Of a DNA stretch of 64,000 nucleotides, positions 24,285-35,200 are shown piece by piece. The notes beneath the pieces are model-generated. The model did not search any database, was not told where the DNA came from, and was given only the letters and a program-made list of their open reading frames with translations. The first letter of the stretch is position 1; every line of letters begins with the position of its first letter. A program made the position numbers and the translations under genes. The stretch is from Monarcha castaneiventris obscurior (lineage: Eukaryota; Chordata; Aves; Passeriformes; Monarchidae). The stretch spans positions 42,616,501-42,680,500 of the forward strand of contig JAMPIT010000230.1 in the NCBI GenBank assembly GCA_026261815.1, written 5' to 3'.

Positions 24285-24350
24285 TCATATTCAACCTACT
24301 TAGTCTGTTTAGGCTTAAAGAAGAATAATTTCCGTTTTTTATTAAGTGAT
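24285..24350 (+). mobile_element. possible CR1 remnant
   Basis: TTAGTCTGTTTAGGCTTAAAGAAG resembles the CR1 segment read as -TTAGTCTGTTTAGCCTGGAGAAG- in better copies. Only about 60 bp is recognisable, so this is tentative. Confidence 0.35.
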
Positions 24351-26796
24351 CTTAGTGATAAAGAGTGAGACAAAACCTGTATCTGATTTATTTTCATGCA
24401 TATATGGAGATTTGATTCCACACAGATATCGGCAGCCGTTCAAAAGAGGAAGAAATGAATCTTTGTTTGAATATTCTCCTATTTATTTCAATGCCAACTA
24501 GTAGCATTCTTCTCTACACATAAATGACAGAAACATTTGCAATTTACTGGTGAATTTGTTAAAAATATTTTACGTTCTATTACACTTCAGTTTATTTCAC
24601 CTTAATAATTATGTGCAAAGTTCATATCTTGTTTACAAATTTGTATACACATTAGTGAAAAATAGTGACCTAAATGGCATGGAGAGAAGATTAGGATTGT
24701 GGAGTTAGGAAGTATCTGGTTTAAGGTTCATATAAAATTTAATACATGCTTTCCCCTTCAGCATATGCATTCTGATATGCTTTTGCATAACAAAATCATT
24801 TTCCATAGGATTAGTGCTTCATTTAGTTGATCTCCCCACCACACTGTACTGACACAAGGCAAACACCTGCTATGGAGGAGGATTCCTTCCTAAAGAGTTT
24901 GTTTACCAAAACCAAGGCTTGTGTTAGAAGTTCAGAATAAGTTACTACAGTCATTTAAGACCTCAAGAATCTTCTTTACAATGACAGTTGAAAAAATATG
25001 TATCTTAGAAAAGACTTACAACTGGCTTAACTACATTCTCTAATGTGGAAAGGCTGCTGCTAATGCTAGATTAGAATGAAAGAAGATTTCAAGTTTTAGA
25101 AATTGGAGTTGCATCATAATGTTGTATACTGTCATTTTAATCGCTGTAAGTCTGTCAATGCTCCTGCTGTTGAGTGATTCATAATATCCAGAGACTCTAG
25201 GTTGCTTCAGATAATCTAGAGCTGCTGATTTTCCTCTTTTCTGTTTCACACCTTTAATTTACCACTTCCATGTGCCTCTTCATTTGATAAGCTTTGCAAT
25301 ACATTTAACTGTTTTCTTGGACTGAAAGATCTTAAGTACATACATTTTTCTCCTGCCTCACTGGTATGTTATAACTGATACCATTTGTAGAACAGCTTAG
25401 AAACCTGCACTGATGGAGTTGTTGGAATGCAGTGTAGTTTTATTATTTAACTGAAAAGACCATGAAATATTTCAAAATTATGAGGTGTTACAAAAATCAC
25501 TACATCTATGATATATAGCATTATCTATATAGGTATAAAGGCTATTTGTACTTGCAAGAGTAGTTTGACTTCCATACCTCAAGCAGAAACCTTTCACTTT
25601 TTTTATTCAAAATCTGTAACAAAAACATTTTGTAGTAGTTTTTTTCAGAAATTAAAAAAACCAAAGTAAATGAATCCCTGAATGTCAGAGATTCATTTGA
25701 CAGAGTCCAACAGCCAGCAATGGAATAGTTGCTAACTGCAGTTATTGCTGGCTAGAGGCTAACTTCAGTTAGTGACCCCTTTCATACATACTTTCGGCTT
25801 CTATAGATGTTTCTTATTAGTAGCTGCACATATCTAGGGAAATTTTATCTTCTCATATTAATTACTGAAACAAAACACGTGGGGGATTATAACACAGTCT
25901 TATTACGCCAAATTCTGTCCACAGTGTAGTGAGAATCTACACAGCAATTTTATTTGTATAAGTAAATCCTAGGACAAGGTGTGCATCCATGATGCTTGCT
26001 TAAAAATTGCAGGGCTGCTCATCCATCCTCTCCCCAAAACCCAAGCATGTCCTGTCTAAATAAATTATATTTTAACAATGATTTAAGACTTAGAAACTCT
26101 CTTATAGAGAATACTAATAATACACTATTTTTGTAACTCTGCTATAGCCTAGTTTATCATCAGTTGATTTCCAATGGAGCTAAGCTGACTAGTCCTATGA
26201 CAGGTGATAGATTTGTACCAATACCCTCATGGACAGTAAAGAGTTGACTGGATTATATCTTTTTCATACTGCAAATCTTAAGTATGTAAATTTAAATTTT
26301 AGTGGAAGACTGTGTATTACCAGAAGGGAAGAAGTTAAAATACTTTCAAATCTCGATATTGAGCTCAGGGATATTTTAATTAGAGGTAGTACATCTTTCC
26401 TGATGTGTTTTAATTCTGTGCCATTCTGTTTTTCATTTGAACTTTGTTCAATGATTAGTTTATGGCTTAAAGCATCAGGATTAAGATACTCTAATACTCT
26501 TTTTTCTTTATATCTTACATCTGCACTGAATTCTGTATTTTAAATTAAAATTCCCTGTCAAGAAATTATACCAAAGTTACTGTTGTTTGCTATATAAAAG
26601 TACATTATTGCCAGTGATTTTGTGGCAGAGAAAAACGAACTTGCTGGCTTTATAAGTGTTTATGGCTGAATTTCCATGATTATTCATCTTTTTGATTAAG
26701 GGCTCTAGCAGCAGAATAAACATGGATGATAGTGTATCTCTGTTCTTTTTCCTCTGTGAATGATCTAACCCACATCTTTCCAATTCTGTGTTTTAG

Positions 26797-26848
26797 GTTG
26801 AAGACTGTATCCTCCCACCACTTGTTTCTTTAGTCCACAGTCAGAATG
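26797..26848 (+). CDS. ULK4: ULK4 exon (g), 52 nt
   Basis: It encodes VEDCILPPLVSLVHSQN plus the first G of Val. Acceptor TGTGTTTTAG, donor AATG|GTAAGT. ILPPLVSLV is a strong ULK4 landmark. The following intron is only 99 nt and is open in frame. Confidence 0.94.
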
Positions 26849-26947
26849 GTAAGTATACAGACACATCAGCTACAGTTTCCATGAATTCCACGGTTTGTTT
26901 TAGTTACATTTCAGTGTGGTCACATTCTTGGCACCTTTATTTTCAAG
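26849..26947 (+). other. ULK4 intron 7 (99 nt), stop-free in frame
   Basis: Donor GTAAGT and acceptor TATTTTCAAG. Its length is 33 codons and, read in the phase of the flanking exons, it has no stop. Retention would insert residues beginning GKYTDTSATVSMNSTV and ending SWHLYFQ before VEWRLF. The polypyrimidine tract is modest. It could be an exitron-like retained segment or simply a small intron that is open by chance. Confidence 0.85.
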
Positions 26948-27089
26948 TGGAATGGAGACTCTTCAGCTTGCGGTTGCTCTCAGAAACCACATCACTGCTT
27001 TTAAGCCACGAAGTCATGGCTGAGGAGAAAGGGGAGAGCCTCAACTCAAACAAGCTTCTGTCTCTCATTAGAGATTTACTGCTGCCTCA
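26948..27089 (+). CDS. ULK4: ULK4 exon (h), 142 nt
   Basis: Its first two bases complete Val, then EWRLFSLRLLSETTSLLLSH, EVMAEEKGESLNS and NKLLSLIRDLLLP, ending with CA of a split Gln codon. The donor is CTCA|GTAAGT. The G of CAG comes from the next exon, not from this one. EWRLFSLRLLSETTSLL is among the best conserved parts of ULK4. Confidence 0.96.
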
Positions 27090-27602
27090 GTAAGTATAAT
27101 ATTGCTCCTGTAATGGGGAATAACTTGATACTCAATCCATTTTGACAGTATATTTGTTTTAGCCATCCTTTCTCTGTTTAAATGGCTGTCGAAAGAGGAA
27201 TAGCAATTAACTGCTGCCAGAGTTCTTTGCCCAACATCTCCTCCTAGGTTTATTTAGTATTTTGTCATATGCAGCACAAATACAACTTCTGTGTGACACT
27301 CATTTCTGATACTGTGCCTCTGGCTACTCTTGGAGCAAAACAGGATTCCCTCTAGCTTTTAGGCTGTAATTTAAATGCTCCTCTTTGTTCTTCTAATAAA
27401 GTCAGAACATTCTAACTGTAACATCTTTTTGTCTATTTTGGATGTTGTACCTTTATTTAAGATGTTCTGAAATCTTATGTAATGACATATAACTTTTTAA
27501 AAAGAACAGTATGTCATGAACTAATCTTTCATGATCCACCCAGAGGTTATTGCCTCTAAATTGCTGTCCTTTCCTGCTGCCACACGCAGCAAAAAAACCC
27601 TA

Positions 27603-27930
27603 CAGCAGAGTAGATGAAACTACAGCCTGTGGGCCAGATGTGGTCTGGAACTTCTTTTGCATGGTTCATGGTCCAGTGAGGCCTCTCATTTCATGCTGAC
27701 TTGCAGGTGAGCATAGAGAGAGCTCTCTGTGTTAGGCACACATTGACTGTGAGCTGGTAACATCTGTGAGCAGAGGGAAGGAGCACAAGACGAGTACAGT
27801 AGTGATGAGTCATCAGTTGTATTTTACATTATTCTAGTAATGCTGCAGTGTATTTTCCTGTGTGGTCCTCAAAAGTTAATAATGGTAAATACTTAGCTAC
27901 CCTGAGGGAGAAAATTGTTCTCCACCCCTG
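27603..27930 (+). mobile_element. hAT (Charlie-type) DNA transposon remnant
   Basis: The right end reads GAAAATTGTTCTCCACCCCTG, and its complement begins CAGGGGTGGAGAA, matching hAT-Charlie termini. The left end, CAGCAGAGTAGATG then AAACTACAGCCTGTGGGCC, is a decayed version of the same terminus and its subterminal GGCCCGCGGGCC region. GTGTGGTCCTCAAAAG near the right end is the usual inner motif. At 328 bp it is non-autonomous and encodes no transposase. The flanking 8-mers (27595-27602 and 27931-27938) do not match, so the target-site duplication has been lost or my left border is off by a few bases. Confidence 0.75.
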
Positions 27931-30900
27931 CATTAAATAAATGCAAGAAGGCTGGAAGAAAGGATGCTGGATAATGATCAGAAACAGTGCCTTTTCTGAT
28001 TATGAGACTTTCTCTGCTAATTGAGTAATGTTCTTACAGTTTGAGGACCAAAGTTTTGTCCATGCAAGGTGTGTAAACTTCTCTGTGACAGAGAATTGGA
28101 TGGAAATCTTACATTTCTGTAGAGAAACTTATTTTCAACACCTTTCTTCACATTTTTTTCCTCTGAGAAATGTAGAATGTATCAGTACAAATTAAAATGG
28201 CATCTGGAAATATTATTTTTAAAATAGACTATATGCATTATTAAGATCTGTCAGATAATTTTCTTTAGCTAGGGGAAGAGACCTGAAGTCAAAGGAGGCA
28301 GGGTTCTGTCCTTGCTCTGAAACTTGCCCTTTGTAGATGTCTGTCTTACACAACGTTTCTCATTGAACTGGGGGATGTGTGTTTGGAGGCATGTGTTGTG
28401 CTAAGTACAGACTAGAAGGAAAACAGCTAATAGACTTCTGTCTCCAAGCTTACTAGCTCAACTGAGTGGAAGGGCTTTTCAGCCTGAGACTAAATATGAT
28501 CCTGTGTTGGGGACTTCACTTGTGCTATCTTAGCATGCATTGTGTGGCAGATGCATGAAAAAAGGTCTTGCAGGAGCTCAGAGTCTTGGCTTCAGGGTTT
28601 AAGTGTTTCCTGAATCAGCTTCCACATCTCGTTAGTAGAGATGACAAGGAAGGGCTTCTAGGAGTCAGCGTAATCTACATGTAAAGATGATGTAAAGCTC
28701 TATCCCAAGAAGTATGGGTTACTTGAAAACTCTGAGATAGAACATTTGGAGGCTGAAGAACTTTTTGCTGATATTGTTTAGTCTTTCTGTTGCTCGGTAA
28801 AGGGTGAGACAGAATGTGACTCAGCTGGAGGACAGTCAACAGAGGGGAGGTATGTGATGGCCATTTTTTCATGGGCAGTCTGGGGAGGGAAGTAGGTATT
28901 TCCACCCCTTTTGAATCTACTGTTGAGAGCTGTTGAACATGGAAGGGAGGGACACCCGGGTTTAATATGGGTTGTTCTTTTTAGGGAGGGTTGTAATCTT
29001 ACACATTTGTGTGTATATTTTGTTCCTATGGTGTCTCTCAAATTAATTTGTTTAAATGTAAAATTGACCCTTGAAATAGAATGTGGGTCACTATGCATAA
29101 AGTATAAATAGAAAATTTTGAGATAAATGCAAGAGTGCAGTGATTACTACTTTTTTCTTATCTTCTGCACCATCAGTAAAATGGTAATTCCATTAAATAT
29201 TTGTGCATTTATAGCTCACAAAGTTAGCTTCTTCATAGGGTTTTGATTGAATTGAATGAAATCATGTCATTAAATTTCAGTTTATTGAAAGATTATTTTC
29301 TTGAGTGTTTCATAACCAAAATGAAACTTGCAGCTATAGACAATGAATACATGGCAAATGCTTTATATCCAGATTTTTTAATCCAAAATTGAAACATCAG
29401 CTCTATTTAATTTTAATTCTTAATATTCCTAATTATATATCATTGAAAATTGAGCCAGAATCAGCAAAGAGAGAGAAATGTGTAAATAAAGTTTTATTTC
29501 ATTTGAAAGTGTCTGTAGCTTGTTCTCAGTAGACTACCGAGCCAATTCTGCAAGTATGAAGTCCAGGATACTTGACATAATGTTCTATTTTAAGAGTTTA
29601 AGAGAGTCTATATCCCTAAATCTTTAGGTCCTTTTGTCAAGGTTGTTTATAGAAAAGATTGACAAAATAATTCCTTACAGTCTAATACCTGGAGTTCACA
29701 AAACCCTTATAAAATGCCCTCTACATCTACTGTTAGAACTGTTCTGTGTTATGAAGTGGCAGTGAAATCATTTGATGACTCATTCATTTAATGAAGTATC
29801 TCAAGCATGGACTATTTTCCCTTCTGAGAAGATTCATATATTCATATCTCCTAATGGTCTTTATTCAGGAACTGTGTTTATATTAATTGCTAAGACATTG
29901 ACTCTAGTAATCTGCGTTTTCTCATGTGGTATTTGGTTTGATGGATCACTGCCCCTTCCCTTAGAAATATCCTTTACTGGTATTATCTTGAGGGAGGGGA
30001 GAATAGAGTTTCAAGGAAAAGGAAATGAAGTGAGACTTTTTTATTGAACCTCAAGAAATTAGGATGCTAAGTGTGCCAAGTAATAATAGTGTCTCTCAAA
30101 TGTAATACATAGAAAGCTTAAAACTGTTTAAAGTGGACTCTGTTTAGGGGTCATACTGATGTGTTTATATAAACAAGTATATTGCCAAGTGTCAGATTTT
30201 TAAGCTAATATGGCTGATTCATTTGTTACTACTGTTAGAATTACAGTTTTGGAGACTTAAATCCATGTCTTATGCAGTGAAAGATGACTTCTGGCATCTG
30301 AGTCCCCCTTAGCATCTTTGCTTGCCTCGGAAGATTTAGTCATGGACTCTGAAAAAAAGATTGCAAGTAGTCCCATTATGTTTGGTAGGAATATGTATTG
30401 CTCATATGTAGGGCTTTTGGAATCAGTGTCTACAAATGTATTACAGTATTTTCTTCTTTTATTAAGGAAGAGACTTTTTATTGACCAGTGAGAAATAGTT
30501 TTCTTTCGGGAACTGGAATCTGTTAGTTGTAAAGGAGAGAGTTTAATCACTGAAGACCTGAAGCCAACACTGACTTCTAACTGATAATTCTGTAGATACT
30601 CTGATGTGGTTTGCAACCCTACAGTGGCACATTCAAGTATGTAGTAGCCATGATACATTGCCCATAAGGCTGTGTGCTTGTGCAGGAATGTTAGCCCTTA
30701 TGAGGGAACTCCCACAGGCTACATCAAGACCTCGTGGTTGGTGCTTCTCCCTCCTCGTCATAGACAAGCAAAGCACTTCATCTTCCTCTAGATTTCCTTC
30801 CTGCACAAATCCGAGTGCTGGGGTGTGGTGCCTGCAGAGAGGGGAAGAGATAACACACAGTAGGGTACATGCTAGCATGAAGGTTGTGGGAAATGATCCA

Positions 30901-31807
30901 GATTCCTCAGTTCAGGCAGCACTAGGGATCCCAAGATGTGAAATAAAATTTTCTGTGAATTGCATGATTCCCCCTCCCTCTACCAGAACACTAAAATTTT
31001 TTCTTTTTGTGGAAGCATTTTGTTGCTCTTAACATGATAACCTAGCATGTTTTCCTACAATTCATCCTCTCATTTTCTCTTGATTAATTCTTCATGGTTT
31101 TCCTTTTGCAAATGAAGAGATTTATACTTCCTCTTCTATTACTTCCATGTATTTAGAGTAGCACTATTTGAAATCAAAGACTGCATTTTGACATAGCCGA
31201 GTCTGTGGTTTTCTATGCTTACATCTTTCTCACTTCCATCATTGTATCCTACTGCCATCCACATACATTTTTGTTTAAATGCAGTAAAATTAGCCCTGTG
31301 TGTTGGGTGGGCATCACTAGAATGTTAGTTGCAACAGCAAGGTCCATTTTGTTTTTCAGCAGCCTGTTTTCCCTTACCAAGATTTCCATGAGGTGATACT
31401 TGGAAATGTTTCATAGAGCATTTTCTTGTCTTATTTTCTGCCACATCTCTCAATAAACATTGTTTTGGAGTACTTTTTTATTCTTCTGCTCTATATTACT
31501 TGGAGAATGGAAGTGTGCTGCAGTGAAAGCAATATTTTTTTGAAATTTGAGATAAAATAAAAAGCTCAATGTGAGTTTTTTCGCAATTTTGAGAAAAATA
31601 ACTATGTATACAAAATATAGAGTTTAATCATATGTAATTTGGTTGATCATCTTCCTAAACACCAAATAAATCTTCTCCCTGTTACTTTGAGGCTCATTTA
31701 CTACTTGTCTCTTGAAGAATAGTCTTTTTTATGTATAAAGTACTTAATATAGATCAATAAATAAGTCTTGTGCATGTAGACAAGGTGAATGTCTTATATA
31801 TGTAACC

Positions 31808-31852
31808 TGTACATATATATATGTGTATATAATATATACCTACAAGCATATA
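31808..31852. repeat. TA/TG-rich simple sequence
   Basis: An imperfect alternating purine-pyrimidine tract (ACATATATATATGTGTATATAA and continuation) in intron 8. It is low complexity. Confidence 0.8.
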
Positions 31853-32121
31853 TATTATTACGTATTTTATAATTCTATCTCTCTCTAAAAACGTGGCCTC
31901 TTATTAATGCTCCTTTTAAATTTAATCTGATACTGGTTTTAAAATACTGTTTCTAAGTGAGTCTTGTTTGTTGCTTTGTACAATTTCAAACAGCCTTGTA
32001 TTTCCATTGTAGTTACAAAGTTTGGAAATGGGGAATGATGGATTTTTAATATCAGCTTTTGTGATGTGTATCTTTTGACATTTTCCCCCCATTTCTGCCC
32101 CCTTCCCACGTTGCCTTTCAG

Positions 32122-32214
32122 GTACGAGCACATTCTGCTGGCTCCAGACCCAGTCCCAATGTATGCTCTGAAACTGCTGGTGGCCCTGACCGAGCGCAGC
32201 CCTGCTTCCGTGAG
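32122..32214 (+). CDS. ULK4: ULK4 exon (i), 93 nt
   Basis: Its first base completes Gln, then YEHILLAPDPVPMYALKLL and VALTERSPASV, ending with AG of a split codon. Acceptor CGTTGCCTTTCAG. The donor GTGAG|GTGATA is weak, lacking G at +5. DPVP-YALKLLVAL is a clear ULK4 landmark. The third positions are more GC-rich than in neighbouring exons. Confidence 0.95.
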
Positions 32215-35200
32215 GTGATACAACCACACATTCTCTGTTGCTCTGGGTGCCTTCTGTTTCAGTTTCTTCTTTCCTATTAGGAATTAGCAATAGCAGATCT
32301 CACTATTATACTACTTTGACTAGCACTTTGATTTAGGAAAATAATTGGAGAGTATTTGTTATAGAACACAATCTTACATCTTTTGTGTCAATTTTGTATG
32401 ATTCTGGGTTTTTTTAATGTGGATTTAGCCTATGAAACAACTAGAGATAAAATAATGAGAATTTTAACATTAAAATTTTCTTCAAAAATGTAAAAAAACC
32501 CACAAACCAAACCCAAAACACTATGAAAATTTTCGTTCAGCTAAACATATTTGTAGCTAGGACAAAGGTGATTTGTTTGTTAAAGGTTTACAGCAGTGAA
32601 TTCACTTGATAGCTGGTCAGTTCTCCTGCAAGGACATCTACCCTTAAAGTTTCTAAATATGCATTTTAATTTTTGGTATAGGTAGACTCAGTATGTTTAG
32701 AAGTATCTTAGTATTTCTTCCTTCTGGTTCCAAAATTTAGACTGTAATGTACAGAAAAAATAAAAAAATTGTGTCACAGAACTTACATTGTGTGAGTTGA
32801 TAGTAATAAGGAGGGATCTCTCTGTCTTCCTGGATATGCCCAAAAATGTGGTTATTCTTGTCATTGACCACTGTCTGTTTGTGGTGTCTGATAGTGTTAC
32901 TGCTCAGAGGTTGCTGAGCATTGTACTGTCTTGCTTTGGTTGATTAAAATGAGCACAAGATAAAAAAAACATAAGGAAGGAAATTTAATTTGTTTTCCCA
33001 GTTTTTATTACAAAATATGAAACATCCTCTTTTAATCTTTTATGATGCTACTGGGAATGGTGCTTTAATATACTAAGTAGACTACAAATGAACTAGGAAG
33101 TAGGGTTGCTTGAGATGATAAATGTTTTGAATTTTTGAATTGTATAGAACAGTTTTCACTGTAAAGAAGCTGTTTATACTATTGTAGGATTTTATGTACT
33201 CTAGAAACAAATAGAACAGCTTTCCATTTTTAGAATTAACCCACAGATATTCTAGTACTTGAAGAGTTATGAAGAGTACTTCTGTGACTAGAATGCTGGT
33301 TATAGTAGCAGCACATTTCCTCTCCCTACTGAATTTGCTTTATTTCCAGAAGCATACGTATTTGCCATTATCCTCAATGTAGGTAGATTGTGGATGCACA
33401 TTCATCCTCATGGTCATCTGGCATCAGACAGGAATTTTTTTCTCAGTATTTTTAAAAAGCAGCTGTGGATATTCAATAATTTCAATTAATAATTTGAAAT
33501 ACCAGTATGTCCGGCACTCTTATTTAAGGACTAGCTACCAGATTCTAACCCATCTGTAATTGTTGTGTCTCTCACATACTTTACAAGTCCTCTTTTACTA
33601 AATCATTTGTTTGGCTGGGTTTCTAAAGGAGCACAGTTTAGGCAATTCCCTTGGTCTGTCTTTTTTCCTTATTCTTTGGCCTCCCGATAAATTTTGCAGG
33701 AAGTAGCCAATGCTTCAAAAGCATGAGAGGTGAATAATATATTCATATTGATACAAATTTTTGCTGAACAAAATAGAAACCAGGTACATGCTATAGTGAA
33801 CACTATATCACAATTGGTTCTGTTTTGGTTCAATGAGTGATTAATCAGTATTCATGAAGCTCAAAAATACTCCAGGCATATGCTCTCTTTTGCTCCTTTC
33901 ATTAGACAGATGGAAAGTCTCTGCAAAAATTATGATGGAGAGTAAATAAATAACACTGGACACAAATCCTGTGGGATTTAGTTTGTTCTTTGTGGAAAAA
34001 CTCTACTGCATTTTAGTACTGATGAGAGTGATGTGAGTTACTGCATTGAGTCTCTGTGTCTTCTTTAAGCTTACATTTTATCCACAATGCCTGGCTTTCA
34101 AGGATGGATGCTTTCTCCTGTGTTTTAAAATTAATAAAAGTGGTGGTAGCAAAAAGATAGCAAAATGACAAAATTTTAAATTAGTATTTACCTTACTGTT
34201 GCAATATCTTTCAAAAATAGTTATTAATACTATTATTTTGAAGTAAAGAGTGCATTGAGAGGAGGAGAATGGCTAGTGTGCTTTTATTTAGTTTGTTCCA
34301 TATGATAGTTTGTTCTCGGACACGTTCACCTCAGAGATTCTTGCTTTCTTGTTCTCTTTATTAATTCTACCAGTTTTCTTGTATCTCACACTTACTGTTC
34401 TTCTTCTCACCATCGGCTCAGTTTTTACCCATGTGCTCCCTGATAGAGGCATCTGCATTTGAGCAGTTCTTATTTTAGCACTTGAAAGGGGGCAGATGCA
34501 CTCCACTTGTTTGTTTCCTTCTTTTCATAGCTGATACTGTAAATTAGTTAAATTATGATATCAGAGGAAATACATTTCATCTTCTTCCTGCTATTTTTGG
34601 GCATTTCTGTTTTTTATTACATGTTGTTTGTTATATATGGCATTGACACAGATAGTCGAATACAATTATATTTCTGATGTTCTTTAAGCTTAGATAAAAT
34701 ATTGTAGTTACAATACATATTTTGAATGCCTTTAATTAGCATTTTATAAGAATACAAAAAATAGTTGCTAATCTTTGCTCCACTGTTGAAGGAATTTTTA
34801 AGACTATCGGTTGTGGAAGCTCTTCCACTCCATTGCTTTTCAATTTAGCAGTGAAAAACTCTAGTGATATCCCATTAATGTGCTGCAGGATTAGATCTCT
34901 CAGCAGTGTTAGTTGCCTCTTGTATAAGATGGTAGCTGTAAAAAACCTCAACTTTAATGTGTTTCTGTGGACACTTTTAAGTATGTGGATATCTGATCAT
35001 ATGAGCATCCACAGGAAGAAAATCCAGTTTCAGAAAAGGATGAGTCTTTTTTTGTCTACTTTGACATGAATGGGTAAGACTATAATTGAATCAGGTACCC
35101 TTTTGTACCTGCTTTTACATCACACAACAATTGCTGTCTGATACAGCCTCACTTAGAATCTGTTTACTAAGAAAATAGCAGATACTGGAAGAATGAGCTT

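Larger units (their letters stand above)
18574..26796 (+). other. ULK4 intron 6 (8223 nt)
   Basis: It carries two CR1 copies (22690-22870 and 22950-23960) and a possible third remnant (24285-24350). A TAATTA-rich stretch at about 20570-20720 looks like conserved non-coding sequence, but this is not proven. A 17-nt T run is at about 20408-20424. The other stretches are AT-rich and I see nothing definite in them. Confidence 0.75.
27090..32121 (+). other. ULK4 intron 8 (5032 nt)
   Basis: It holds a hAT-type DNA transposon remnant (27603-27930). A patch at 30600-31030 is somewhat richer in G+C and has overlapping fortuitous ORFs on both strands that I do not recognise. A TA/TG-rich tract lies at 31808-31852. 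Nothing else is seen. Confidence 0.75.

Noticed and set aside
28270..28375. MIR-like SINE core
   Set aside because: GGGTTCTGTCCTTGCTCTG and nearby words vaguely recall a MIR core, but the match is too short and gapped to support.
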